Of a DNA stretch of 64,000 bases, positions 51,732-60,731 are shown piece by piece. The DNA comes from an uncultured Methanolobus sp. GTDB lineage: Archaea; Halobacteriota; Methanosarcinia; Methanosarcinales; Methanosarcinaceae. The position numbers and the translations under genes were made by a program. The stretch lies in contig NZ_OY763421.1 in the NCBI RefSeq assembly GCF_963667555.1, positions 1,071,562 to 1,135,561 on the forward strand, read 5' to 3'. The number at the start of each line of letters is the position of its first letter. Positions within the stretch are counted from its first letter, which is position 1. The notes under the pieces were generated by a model, which did not search any database, had not been told where the DNA came from, and worked only from the letters and a program-made list of their open reading frames with translations.

Positions 51732-52613
51732 ATGTATGATATTGAATCACGTTTCAGGCAGATAAGAAATGTAATGATCTATATCCTGTTCCTGAACCTT
51801 GCTGTCTCTTTTGCCAAGATTGCATACGGAATGTATACCAATGTACTGAGTATGCAGTCTGACGGTTACCACTCTCTTTTTGACGGTGTTTCAAACATCG
51901 TAGGTCTTATAGGTATCCAGATTGCAGCCAAGCCGCCTGACAAGGAACATCCTTATGGCCACCGCAAGTTTGAGACCCTGGCATCCATTGTAATAGCAGT
52001 CATACTTGCAGTTGTGGCTTTTGAGATCGTGCATTCAGCTTTTGACAGGTTTGGAACCGGGAGTGCACCTGAAGTAACTGTAATCAGTTTTGTGATAATG
52101 CTTGGTACAATGTGTGTCAATTATGGAGTGACGACATACGAACACAAAAAAGGCACTGAGCTTAATAGTGAAGTTCTTCTTGCTGATTCAGCCCACACTA
52201 GAAGTGATATCTACGTTTCACTCTCAGTTATTATTGGCCTTATCGCCATCCACTTTGGCTATCCGGTTATCGATCCTATTGTTTCTGTTCTGATCGCACT
52301 GGTCATATTGCATGCAGGAGCAGAGATAATCTTCCATAGTGTTTCAATTCTGGCAGATGAATCCCAGCTTGATACTGATGAGATAGCAGAAGTTGTCCGA
52401 AATGTAGAAGGGGTCATCGACTGCCATAAAATAAGAACACGTGGTCCGCCGGGAAATATCTTTATCGATCTGCATGTGGAAGTTGACCCTGAAATGACAA
52501 CTTACAAGTCTCATACAATATCCCACATTGTACAGTACAGGATCAAGGAAAGTTTTGATGGTATAGAGGATGTGCTTGTTCATATTGAGCCTGCTCACAC
52601 TCGGTCGATATAA
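51732..52613 (+). CDS. cation diffusion facilitator transporter
   Basis: A 293-residue CDF/ZnT-family metal exporter with six membrane helices. The zinc site of helices 2 and 5 is HSLFD (about 52-56) and DSAHTRSD (about 155-162). HPYGHRKFE (about 81-89) is the family signature, and a cytoplasmic C-terminal domain (about 205-290) carries extra His residues (HKIRTRGPPGN, DLHVEVDPEM, HTISHIV, HIEPAH). Zinc, iron or manganese are the likely ions. aroC begins 25 bp later, so the two may be co-transcribed. Confidence 0.9.
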   Translation: MYDIESRFRQIRNVMIYILFLNLAVSFAKIAYGMYTNVLSMQSDGYHSLFDGVSNIVGLIGIQIAAKPPDKEHPYGHRKFETLASIVIAVILAVVAFEIVHSAFDRFGTGSAPEVTVISFVIMLGTMCVNYGVTTYEHKKGTELNSEVLLADSAHTRSDIYVSLSVIIGLIAIHFGYPVIDPIVSVLIALVILHAGAEIIFHSVSILADESQLDTDEIAEVVRNVEGVIDCHKIRTRGPPGNIFIDLHVEVDPEMTTYKSHTISHIVQYRIKESFDGIEDVLVHIEPAHTRSI

Positions 52614-52638
52614 ATAGTATCAAGAGGTCTATACAATT

Positions 52639-53733
52639 ATGCCAGGAAATTCATTCGGACATTCTTTCAGGATCACAACATGGGGCGAATCACACGGAAA
52701 AGCCCTTGGGGTTGTTGTTGACGGCGTGCCTGCGGGACTTGAACTTTCAGAAGATGATATTCAGAAAGATCTTGACAGGCGAAGACCGGGACAGAGCGAA
52801 GTATCCACTCCCCGCTCCGAATCAGATTCCGTAGAGATCCTGTCCGGTGTTATTGATGGCATAACCACCGGAATGCCTGTTTCCATGATGGTATGGAACA
52901 AGAATGCAAGATCCGATGCATATGATTACATAAAGAACATTCCACGACCCGGACATGCGGACCTTGCCTACACTGAAAAATATGGCATCCGTGACCACCG
53001 TGGCGGTGGAAGATCATCCGGCAGGGAAACAATCGGCAGGGTTGCCGGAGGTGCAGTTGCCAGAAAACTCCTTTCACAGAAAGGAATTGAGGTCTTTGCT
53101 CACGTAGTTGAGCTTGGCGGAGTAAAAGCGGCACAATTTTCGTACGAAGAGATACGCAGCAATGTTAATAGCAATGTTGTACGCTGTGCCGACCCGGAAG
53201 CAGCTGAAAAAATGCTGGAACAGGTAAACAAAGCCCGCTTTGAAGGTGACAGCATAGGAGGTATCGTGGAAATAATCGCCACCGGTGTTCCTGCAGGACT
53301 TGGAGAGCCTGTATTTGGCAAACTGGATGCTGACATTGCCTGTGCAATGATGGGCATTGGTGCTGTAAAAGGCGTTGAGATTGGTGCAGGTTTTGAGTGT
53401 GCCGGAATGAAAGGCAGCCAGATGAACGATCCTATAATCCTTAATAACGGAAAGGTAACTCCTTCAAATAACAATGCAGGCGGTATAACAGGCGGCATAT
53501 CCACCGGAATGCCAGTGGTATGCAGGATCGCAGTAAAACCCACTCCTTCCATATCAAGATCCCAGAAAAGTGTTGATATGGCAGAAATGAAAGAGATAGA
53601 TGTGGAAATTCATGGCCGCCATGACCCGACCATCCCTCCAAGAATGGTTCCGGTTGCAGAATCCATGATGGCACTTGTGCTTGTCGATCACATGATAAGG
53701 AGCGGACGTATAGGTCCCGACTCCCTTCTATGA
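52639..53733 (+). CDS. aroC: chorismate synthase
   Basis: A 364-residue enzyme for the last step of the shikimate pathway (5-enolpyruvylshikimate-3-phosphate to chorismate, FMN-dependent). Signatures are [19 protein letters not shown] (16-34), [14 protein letters not shown], the [18 protein letters not shown] stretch, and [17 protein letters not shown] near the end. The length is normal and the catalytic residues are intact. The stop codon TGA (53731-53733) has its last base inside the 8-bp target duplication of the adjacent ISL3 element, so the gene remained complete. Confidence 0.95.
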   Translation: MPGNSFGHSFRITTWGESHGKALGVVVDGVPAGLELSEDDIQKDLDRRRPGQSEVSTPRSESDSVEILSGVIDGITTGMPVSMMVWNKNARSDAYDYIKNIPRPGHADLAYTEKYGIRDHRGGGRSSGRETIGRVAGGAVARKLLSQKGIEVFAHVVELGGVKAAQFSYEEIRSNVNSNVVRCADPEAAEKMLEQVNKARFEGDSIGGIVEIIATGVPAGLGEPVFGKLDADIACAMMGIGAVKGVEIGAGFECAGMKGSQMNDPIILNNGKVTPSNNNAGGITGGISTGMPVVCRIAVKPTPSISRSQKSVDMAEMKEIDVEIHGRHDPTIPPRMVPVAESMMALVLVDHMIRSGRIGPDSLL

Positions 53734-53740
53734 TCTTTTT

Positions 53741-55014
53741 GGATCTCCTCAAGATTGAGTGGGTAATTTAATATTGTGTTCATCCAATCCATATTGGATG
53801 GACGATAAACTTTTGATTCAAATGGCTCTGGGAATAACCTCTCCGTGGTATGTTAAAGATATAAATCTCGATATTTCTAAAAAGAGAATGGATATTTATC
53901 TTGATTTTACAAGGGGAACGAAGTTCCCCTGTCCTGTTTGCAACAAACTGTGTGATCTCCATGATACCAAAGAAAAAGTATGGAGACACCTTGATTTTTT
54001 CCATCATGAAACATACATTCATGCAAGAGTTCCCCGAACAAAGTGTGATGGAGATGGTGTAAAACTTGTTGAAGTTCCATGGACAAGACAAAACACTGGA
54101 TTCACATTATTTTTTGAAGCATTGATCGTTGCTATGTCAAAAGAAATGAGTGCTTCTTCTATTGCTGAATTGATTAATATTCATGAAAATTCAGTCTGGA
54201 TAATTCTAGCTCATTATGTTGAAGAAGCAAGAGCAAAGATGGATCTGTCTGAACTTGATACTATCGGAGTAGATGAGATCTCTGTCAAAAAAGGTCACAG
54301 TTATGTGACCTTGTTCTATGACCTGAAAGAATCAAGAGTCATTCATATTGAAAATGGGAAGAAAAGAAGTGTTTTCAAGAACTTCAGGGAAGTTATTTCC
54401 AGGAAGATAGATCCTGATAATATCAAGTATATTTCAATGGATATGTATCCTGCTTTTAAAGGTGGAGCAAGAGAATATTTCCCGAATGCTAAGATCGTTT
54501 ACGATAAGTTCCATATTGTCAAAATGATGAACGATGCAATCGATAAGGTTCGAAGAAAGGAATATCAAACAAATAAAGAACTTGGTAAAACAAGATTCAT
54601 GTGGTTGAAAAATCCTGAAAACCTATCGGATCGTGAAATAACTAAGATTCAATCGATTAAAGATCTGGATACAAAAACGGCAAAAGCTTATAGATTTAAG
54701 CTTGGACTTCAGCGTATGTGGGAAATCAAAAATATAGAAGTAGCAAGGGAATATCTCGATAAATGGCATTATTGGGGAACGCATAGCAACATCAAGGAAA
54801 TTATCACATTGGCTAAGATGATAAAAAGAAATTCTCACGGGATATTGGAATCAATTAAACAAGGTATCAGTAATGGTGTTGTTGAAGGATTGAACAACAA
54901 GATCAAGACTGCTTTTAAGAGATCATATGGATTGAAGACTGAGAAGTGTAGGAATACAATGATATTCTTAATGGCGGGTAAACTTCGTTTACCCACACGA
55001 TGTTAAAGAGAGCC
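53741..55014 (+). mobile_element. intact ISL3-family insertion sequence with 8-bp target duplication
   Basis: The 1274-bp element has 26-bp terminal repeats: GGATCTCCTCAAGATTGAGT and six more bases at 53741-53766, and the reverse complement of 54989-55014, identical at 20 of 26 positions including the inner GTGGGTAA. Both sides carry ATCTTTTT (53733-53740 and 55015-55022). That 8-bp duplication proves a transposition event. Before insertion the aroC stop was followed by a T-rich run, now moved 1.27 kb away. Confidence 0.9.
53798..55006 (+). CDS. ISL3-family transposase
   Basis: A protein of about 402 residues. An N-terminal zinc-binding region (CPVCNKLCDLH) and a helix-turn-helix (SSIAELINIHENSVWIILAHY) precede the DDE_Tnp_ISL3 domain, with TIGVDEISVKKGHSYVTLFYD (first Asp), ISMDMYPAFKGGAREYFPNA (second Asp) and GVVEGLNNKIKTAFKRSYG (catalytic Glu). 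The frame is intact. I chose ATG 53798; a GTG at 53759 lies inside the terminal repeat. It ends 8 bp before the right end of the element. Confidence 0.88.
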   Translation: MDDKLLIQMALGITSPWYVKDINLDISKKRMDIYLDFTRGTKFPCPVCNKLCDLHDTKEKVWRHLDFFHHETYIHARVPRTKCDGDGVKLVEVPWTRQNTGFTLFFEALIVAMSKEMSASSIAELINIHENSVWIILAHYVEEARAKMDLSELDTIGVDEISVKKGHSYVTLFYDLKESRVIHIENGKKRSVFKNFREVISRKIDPDNIKYISMDMYPAFKGGAREYFPNAKIVYDKFHIVKMMNDAIDKVRRKEYQTNKELGKTRFMWLKNPENLSDREITKIQSIKDLDTKTAKAYRFKLGLQRMWEIKNIEVAREYLDKWHYWGTHSNIKEIITLAKMIKRNSHGILESIKQGISNGVVEGLNNKIKTAFKRSYGLKTEKCRNTMIFLMAGKLRLPTRC

Positions 55015-55059
55015 ATCTTTTTTATTTTCTCTTTTTTCGGTTTTGGAATTTAGCTTTTG

Positions 55060-55335
55060 TAGAAATCCTGTTCATGTGAGTGATACAGCCTTTGCCTATT
55101 ACATTTCCACAAAAAATTGGCAATCTAAAAGCAAAGCAACCATCCGCCACAGGCGGCACGTTCCAACGATGCCATACAGAAGATCATCCATTAGATCATT
55201 ACATTTGTACAGATAATTCTACGAAAGCCTGCAAGTAAAGTACTCTATCGTATTATCTGCAGATTTTTTGCTTTTCCTTATGGTAAAGCGCCGGCCTCAC
55301 CAGGCCCTTCGGGATCTTTTAAGTTATTCGTAATA
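55060..55335 (+). repeat. dispersed GC-hairpin repeat, copy 7
   Basis: Seventh copy, between the ISL3 element and the convergent pstS gene. Hairpin A is CCGCC-ACA-GGCGG (55144-55156) with a changed loop but intact stem. In hairpin B the sequence has become GGCCT-CACC-AGGCC, a new stem at nearly the same place, followed by CCCTTCGGG. Stem conservation with loop and sequence change supports selection on the fold. Confidence 0.75.
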
Positions 55336-55376
55336 TGCAAGAAATCATAATGGCAGGACTTATACAGAGCCGGAAT

Positions 55377-56294
55377 TTAACTAATTGGTAGATATCCGAT
55401 ATTCCTGATTATTGTTTGTCCCTGTTCGCTCAGTACAAAATCCACATACTTTCCGACTTCTCCTTCCGGCTTGCCATTAGTGTAATACTGTAGAGGTCTT
55501 GCCAGTGGATATTCTCCAATTAATATGGATTCCTGTTCCGGGTGGAAAATACCTTCTGATGTTTCCAGGCCAAGCATCTTCACGCTGCTATCAGCATATG
55601 CCAGTCCGATATAACCGATGGCCGCATTGTCTGATGCAACGGTCTGCACTATGGCTTCAGTATTAGGTTCGGTCACTGCTCCTGAAGTGTATTCCTCATC
55701 TTCAAGTACGTGTTCCTTGAAAAAAGCGTAAGTTCCCGAACTTGTATCACGCACAAGCACTTCTATTTCTTTGTCCTGGCCACCAAGCTCTTTCCAGTTA
55801 GTGATATCTCCGGTGTAGGTCTTCCTTAGCTGTTCAATGGTTAAACTTTCAAGAGAGTTGTTTTTATTGATAATTACTGCAATTCCATCCCATGCTATTA
55901 CAGTTTCAACAGGATCTATTCCTTTCTCCATAGCACTTTCAATTTCTGCATCTTTTATTTTTCTTGATGCCATGGCAATCTCAACTTCTCCTTCAATAAA
56001 ACTGGCAATCCCAAGAGAGGAACCACCACCAATAACAATTATTTTGTTTTGAGGATACAGTTCCATATATGCTTCAGATTCAGCTATGGATACTGGTAAA
56101 ATAGTGTCTGAACCTTTGATGAAAAATTCATTTTTACTGGTATCGGTATCACTATTTATAATGTCTTTTTGTTCGTTTGTTATTGTGTTTTCTGTTTTTT
56201 CATGATAGTTTTGCTCATAAAATGAAAATAAGGATAATAGTACGATCAACAGGACAACGGTAATAATTACTGCATATTTTTTATTTTCTGACAT
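55377..56294 (-). CDS. pstS: PstS-like phosphate-binding protein
   Basis: A periplasmic-type phosphate-binding protein of about 305 residues, held to the membrane by an uncleaved N-terminal helix (about 8-25). The phosphate-binding motifs are KGSDTILPVSIAESEAYME, GGGSSLGIASFIEGEV, AWDGIAVIINKNN, VLVRDTSSGTYAFFKEHVL and SDNAAIGYIGLAYA. I chose the ATG at 56294, with AGGTG upstream; a GTG at 56300 is the alternative. It is divergent from the PhnD-like gene. No Pst permease or ATPase gene is adjacent or anywhere in the window. Confidence 0.88.
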   Translation of the reverse strand: MSENKKYAVIITVVLLIVLLSLFSFYEQNYHEKTENTITNEQKDIINSDTDTSKNEFFIKGSDTILPVSIAESEAYMELYPQNKIIVIGGGSSLGIASFIEGEVEIAMASRKIKDAEIESAMEKGIDPVETVIAWDGIAVIINKNNSLESLTIEQLRKTYTGDITNWKELGGQDKEIEVLVRDTSSGTYAFFKEHVLEDEEYTSGAVTEPNTEAIVQTVASDNAAIGYIGLAYADSSVKMLGLETSEGIFHPEQESILIGEYPLARPLQYYTNGKPEGEVGKYVDFVLSEQGQTIIRNIGYLPIS

Positions 56295-56320
56295 TAACAC
56301 ACCTGATATTTAGATGTAGA

Positions 56321-56354
56321 TTTCAATATATAAACTATATCTATTTTCAATATA
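56321..56354. promoter_or_regulatory. direct repeats in the phosphate-gene divergent promoter region
   Basis: TTTCAATATA occurs at 56321-56330 and again at 56345-56354, 24 bp apart, overlapping the TATA-like region of pstS (minus strand) and upstream of the TATA box of the PhnD-like gene (TTTATATAG, 56364-56372). It is a candidate binding site for a regulator shared by both genes. Confidence 0.4.
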
Positions 56355-56402
56355 CAAGTGGATTTATATAGTTTAGTTGCCAGTTATCAGTAAAATACTG
56401 TG

Positions 56403-56419
56403 CCGTAATATAATTACGG
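56403..56419 (+). promoter_or_regulatory. leader hairpin upstream of the PhnD-like gene
   Basis: CCGTAAT-ATA-ATTACGG is a perfect 7-bp stem in the transcribed leader, followed by AGGTATTTTTAAAT. The T-run makes it look like a weak terminator, so premature termination could regulate the PhnD-like and kinase genes. Confidence 0.4.
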
Positions 56420-56460
56420 AGGTATTTTTAAATATTGATTAAGGCTGTTGGGATACAGAA

Positions 56461-57387
56461 ATGAAAAACATGACACTACAACGTTGTAGCAGGTATTTTT
56501 TTGTTATATCTCTAGTCATGGTCTTTTTACTTGTCACTGCTTCCAGTGGATGTTTTGAAAATGAGGAAGCAGTAGCAGTCTCTCTTAAAAATACCGGGAC
56601 TTTGACACAATCAGATGTCAACGACAAACCTGTACGTATCGGTGTATTCTCTATGGCTTCTCCCAAAACCACCATGGATTATTACAATGATCTACTGGAT
56701 TACCTATCTGAACAGACTGGTCTTGAATTTGAACTTGTACAACGTGATAATCCGGCAGAGATCAACTATCTGCTTGAAACAGGTTATCTTGATTTTGAAT
56801 TTGTAAGGGAGGATGATTATCTTTCAGGACATGATGATTTCGGACTGGAAATAGTTGCTGTACCTGTAATCAATGGTGACCTGTATTGTTCTTCATTAGT
56901 AATTGTAAGGTCTGATTCAGGTATTGATTCACTGGAAGATCTTCGTGGAAAGAAATTCGCATTCAACAGTTATCGTTTCAATCGCGGGGATATAGTCCCT
57001 GATTACATGCATTCTGTTATAAATGAAACACCGGATGACTTTTTCTCCAGTTATATTTACAGTAACAGCCAGGATAATTTTATAGATATGGTCCATCAGG
57101 GAACCCTTGATGGTGCTGAGGTAGATTGCATAATGTGGTCTTACCTGATCGAAGGTTCGCCGGAAAATTACTCTGATCTGAAGATTATCTCCTCCTCATC
57201 CGGGCAGCTTGTTCCAGTAATTGCCGTCCGTCCGGAGATAGATCTGAAACTGCGAAATGATGTAACAAAAGGTTTGCTTGGTATGTATGATACTCAGGAA
57301 GGCCGTGATGTACTTGAAAAGATGCATTTCAATATGTTCGTTGAACTGGATCATGAAACATATGCAGCCTATGGTAATGAGATGTGA
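56461..57387 (+). CDS. PhnD-like phosphate/phosphonate-binding lipoprotein
   Basis: A 308-residue exported protein (lipobox ASSGC, Cys about 31) with the PhnD/TauT-type binding fold: VRIGVFSMASPKTTMDYYNDLLDYLSE, FEFVREDDYLS, VIVRSDSGIDSLEDLRGKKFAFN, and a D-rich second lobe. It resembles substrate-binding proteins for phosphonate, phosphite or phosphate. Its stop overlaps the start of the downstream histidine kinase gene (ATGTGAG), with no transporter genes beside it, so it probably serves as an extracytoplasmic sensor subunit for the kinase. Confidence 0.85.
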   Translation: MKNMTLQRCSRYFFVISLVMVFLLVTASSGCFENEEAVAVSLKNTGTLTQSDVNDKPVRIGVFSMASPKTTMDYYNDLLDYLSEQTGLEFELVQRDNPAEINYLLETGYLDFEFVREDDYLSGHDDFGLEIVAVPVINGDLYCSSLVIVRSDSGIDSLEDLRGKKFAFNSYRFNRGDIVPDYMHSVINETPDDFFSSYIYSNSQDNFIDMVHQGTLDGAEVDCIMWSYLIEGSPENYSDLKIISSSSGQLVPVIAVRPEIDLKLRNDVTKGLLGMYDTQEGRDVLEKMHFNMFVELDHETYAAYGNEM

Positions 57388-59201
57388 GTGGTGAAATGGG
57401 GAACGAAGACAGGGATGTAATAGACAAACTCATCGCAAACATCGATGACTTCAGCATCCGCACGAAGCTCATCCTCACAGTTGTCAGTATAATTCTCGTA
57501 CTCGGTGTTCTCATGGGTTCTTATCTTAACGTCGTACAGACAAATATGATGAAGACCGAACTGAACGAGAAAGGCATTTCGATAACCCGCAATCTTGCAG
57601 AGAATAGTGTAAACCCTATACTTACTGATAATCAGGTTCGCCTGCAGTGGCTTGTTAAAACGATAAAAGAAAGCGAACCGGAGGTTGTGTATGTATTCAT
57701 AACCGATGAACGTGGGGAAATACTGGTTCATACGTTTAGCGGAGGTTTTCCTGTAGATCTGAGGGGAATAAATCCTGCTTCCCAGGAAATAAACACTCTG
57801 CTGCTTGATACTGAAATGGGATATATAAGAGATATCTCATGTCCTATCCTTGATGGAAATGCAGGTGAAGTTCATGTCGGAATGTCCCAGGAGAACATCA
57901 CGACAACGGCTGATAAGTTCACACGTTATCTTCTTCTATTCGTACTGCTGCTTCTTATCGTAGGTTCAAATGTCGCCTATTTTGCAGGATCCGTTGTTTC
58001 CAATCCTATCCTTGAACTCAAGAGGTCCGTGGAGATATTCGGCAATGGCGATCTGGACCATAAGGCCTGTATAAGTTCAAATAATGAAATAGGTCAGTTA
58101 GCTAACTCCTTTAATGATATGGCAGATCATATTGGATATCTGATACAGGAAAAAGAGAAAGCATCTAAAGAAGTACTTGAAACACGTAATTATCTGACAA
58201 AGATAGTTTCCGGCAGTCTTGACGGGATAATTGTTATTGATTCTCAGGGTAAGATCGAATTTGCAAACGAAGCATTCATACAGATATCCGAAACAACTAT
58301 GGGCCAGATCGTCGGTTATGACGCTCTTTCGTTCATTGTTGATGACAGGGATATGACATCTTTTTTTGAGTCTCCTGACAGGAATATCACTTTTATCAAA
58401 GAGATGAGCTTCCGTGCTGGTAATGGGAAATTAAAGTCAATAATGATGAGCATAGCCGTTGTTGAATATCGCAGTGAGCTGAAATATGTTGCAGTTGCCA
58501 AGGATATTACTGAGATGAAAAAACTTGAGCAAATGAAACGTAATATAATAGCTAACATTTCCCATGAATTACGTACCCCGCTAAACATTATGAAAGGCTA
58601 TGTGGAAATTGCCCTTGATGAGCCTGATCTGCAAAAGAGAAATTCATTCCTTGAAAAGTCGCTGAAGGCACTTGACAGGCAGAACTGGATGATACAGGAT
58701 CTTCTTGAAGTTGCAAGATGTGATGACGAACTTGAGAAAATGGACATGGTCAAGACAAGCATCAATTGTATCGTTGATATGGCCTGCAAGTCCTTTAATG
58801 GAAAAATTGATGCATCAGGGCTTGATATCAGCATAAATAAAGGTTCAGATATGTTCGTGCGTGCCGATCCTGAAAAAGTTGCATATGCACTGACAAAGAT
58901 CATAGATAATGCTTTGAAGTTTACAGCTAAAGGCGGCAGCGTGGAGGTTGGTACTTTCCATGAAGACGACATGGCTGTTGTCTATGTGAAAGATACTGGT
59001 GTTGGAATTCCAAAGGACCAACAGGAACTTATCTTTGAGCGTTTCTACCAGGTTGATTCTTCCTCAACACGAAAATACGGCGGTAATGGGCTTGGTCTGG
59101 CTATTGTGAAAAATATCATTGACCAGCATGAAGGAAAGATCTGGGTGGAATCTGTTCCGGAAAAAGGAAGTACATTCTATTTTACTGTAGCTGGATTTTA
59201 A
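57384..59201 (+). CDS. sensor histidine kinase coupled to the PhnD-like protein
   Basis: A 605-residue membrane kinase: membrane helix 1 (about 30-50), an extracytoplasmic Cache-like domain (about 52-175), membrane helix 2 (about 178-200), HAMP (about 205-255), PAS (about 270-375), HisKA with ISHELRTPL near residue 395, and an ATPase domain with DTGVGIP and GGNGLGLAI. The start is GTG at 57384, overlapping the stop of the PhnD-like gene; an ATG at 57396 is possible. Together they form a binding-protein/kinase pair, probably sensing phosphate or a phosphonate. No response regulator gene is near. Confidence 0.88.
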   Translation: MSGEMGNEDRDVIDKLIANIDDFSIRTKLILTVVSIILVLGVLMGSYLNVVQTNMMKTELNEKGISITRNLAENSVNPILTDNQVRLQWLVKTIKESEPEVVYVFITDERGEILVHTFSGGFPVDLRGINPASQEINTLLLDTEMGYIRDISCPILDGNAGEVHVGMSQENITTTADKFTRYLLLFVLLLLIVGSNVAYFAGSVVSNPILELKRSVEIFGNGDLDHKACISSNNEIGQLANSFNDMADHIGYLIQEKEKASKEVLETRNYLTKIVSGSLDGIIVIDSQGKIEFANEAFIQISETTMGQIVGYDALSFIVDDRDMTSFFESPDRNITFIKEMSFRAGNGKLKSIMMSIAVVEYRSELKYVAVAKDITEMKKLEQMKRNIIANISHELRTPLNIMKGYVEIALDEPDLQKRNSFLEKSLKALDRQNWMIQDLLEVARCDDELEKMDMVKTSINCIVDMACKSFNGKIDASGLDISINKGSDMFVRADPEKVAYALTKIIDNALKFTAKGGSVEVGTFHEDDMAVVYVKDTGVGIPKDQQELIFERFYQVDSSSTRKYGGNGLGLAIVKNIIDQHEGKIWVESVPEKGSTFYFTVAGF

Positions 59202-59322
59202 ATGCTCAACCAAAAACCATTTTCACCTATATAGATTACATAGATTATACGTATCTATTAAGGTAAGTTTTATAGGCAAAATCCTGTCCATTAGTTCTAT
59301 CTTCCTTTTGGTTGTGAAAAAG

Positions 59323-60285
59323 ATGGATACAAGAAAAGTACAGATCACGGGAAAATCCACTTATGTGGTTACTCTTCCCAAGAAATGGGCAGTTCGCTCA
59401 AAACTGGAAGCCGGTTCCCATATTTCTATTTTCTACCAGGAAGATGGATCTTTGCTTCTTCAACCTCCCGGGGCTAAAGCTTCTAAGAAAACAAAAAAGA
59501 TAAAATTCAACAAAGAACTGGAGCATCTAAAAAGAGATCTTGTTGGTCTGTATATTATAGGCGATCACCAGACAATAGAGATAGTCGGGGATGATATTCC
59601 GGCACCAGCACGCAGGGAAATAAAAGATCTCTGTCATCGTCTTGTGGGTCTGGAAATGGTTGAAGGTGATGAGAAGAAGATAATCATCAAGAATTTCCTG
59701 GATACTGAGGACTTTACAATTGAAAAAGGACTTAAGCGGATGTCTTCGCTCGTTTATCTGATGCTTGATGAACTGGCATCTGTTTTTGAGGGAAATGATA
59801 AGGAATTATGCAGTCATATAATATCCCGTGATGATGACCTTGACCGTATGTTCCTGCTGGTATCAAAGCAACATGTGGATCGTCTGAACCTCAAGAAACC
59901 TTCAAAACACGATAAACTAAGTCTTGTGGAGTCATTCTATTACCGCCTTGCAGCTAATGATATAGAACGAATTGGTGACCACATATCTAAAATATCATTG
60001 CATTTTTCTTACATTACACTGCCTCAGGAAGTGCTGACAATACTTGTTGACCTGTGCAGGGAGTGCCAGACAATCTTCATGGACAGTACAGAAGCTTTAC
60101 GTGAATCTGACAGCAATATTGCAAATAATGTACTGGGAAGGGAAGATGTATTCAATAAAATGCTCATTAGCGCTGCCCAGATGCCAACCGGGGATTCCAT
60201 TGAACTTATAATTGACAGTTTCAGCAGGATAAAGGATTATGCGTCAAATATTGCAGAGTCTGCTATCGATCTATCGCAATTATAG
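59323..60285 (+). CDS. AbrB-PhoU phosphate uptake regulator, copy 1
   Basis: A protein of about 320 residues. The N-terminal SpoVT/AbrB-like swapped-hairpin domain (MDTRKVQITGKSTYVVTLPKKWA, 1-23 of the chosen start) is followed by two PhoU-type three-helix bundles (about 95-320) with DDLDRMFLL and NDIERIGDHISKI, the latter a typical PhoU metal motif. Such archaeal proteins regulate phosphate transport or genes. I chose the ATG at 59323; a TTG at 59308 extends it by five residues. The region upstream repeats ATAGATTA twice. Confidence 0.85.
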   Translation: MDTRKVQITGKSTYVVTLPKKWAVRSKLEAGSHISIFYQEDGSLLLQPPGAKASKKTKKIKFNKELEHLKRDLVGLYIIGDHQTIEIVGDDIPAPARREIKDLCHRLVGLEMVEGDEKKIIIKNFLDTEDFTIEKGLKRMSSLVYLMLDELASVFEGNDKELCSHIISRDDDLDRMFLLVSKQHVDRLNLKKPSKHDKLSLVESFYYRLAANDIERIGDHISKISLHFSYITLPQEVLTILVDLCRECQTIFMDSTEALRESDSNIANNVLGREDVFNKMLISAAQMPTGDSIELIIDSFSRIKDYASNIAESAIDLSQL

Positions 60286-60673
60286 ACTCATCCCTCTTTT
60301 TCTTTGTGTGGGAGTGATCATTGATTATTCCTTAACATTCTATTTTGCCGGCAGCATTGAAAGGATACTGGATTATGAATTCAGCCCGACCCTGGTCTTT
60401 GCCGTAAAACACAATATAGTTCTCCCGTATCTTGCCTTAACGGTTGTTTTCTATTATTTTATGGGTTACACCATACTGAAATTCCTGGAAGATGAGGAGA
60501 TCTACCCAATAGGTGTATTCATTATCCTTCTTATGAGTCTCACACATGTTCTTGGCGGTATGTCATGGTTTGTGCTGAGTGAAGCATACTCGAATATGAT
60601 ATTCATGCTTTCCATGACATCGATAATTATTGCTATATCGGTATTCGGATATGAAATATTCAGAAGGGGATGA
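60239..60673 (+). CDS. four-helix membrane protein, unknown
   Basis: A 144-residue membrane protein with about four helices (about 17-37, 56-78, 88-108, 115-138). It overlaps the last 47 bp of the AbrB-PhoU gene, with AAAGGAT before the ATG at 60239. Its position suggests co-translation with the regulator. The similarity to DUF5658-type small membrane proteins is weak. The function is unknown. Confidence 0.65.
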   Translation: MRQILQSLLSIYRNYRLIPLFLCVGVIIDYSLTFYFAGSIERILDYEFSPTLVFAVKHNIVLPYLALTVVFYYFMGYTILKFLEDEEIYPIGVFIILLMSLTHVLGGMSWFVLSEAYSNMIFMLSMTSIIIAISVFGYEIFRRG

Positions 60674-60731
60674 TCCTGCCTATAACCCCTCATTAATATA
60701 TTGAACATCTATAAAAAATAGAAAGCAGACA

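Noticed and set aside
4957..55335. CRISPR array
   Set aside because: The repeats are kilobases apart and irregular. No short regularly spaced repeats or cas genes exist here.
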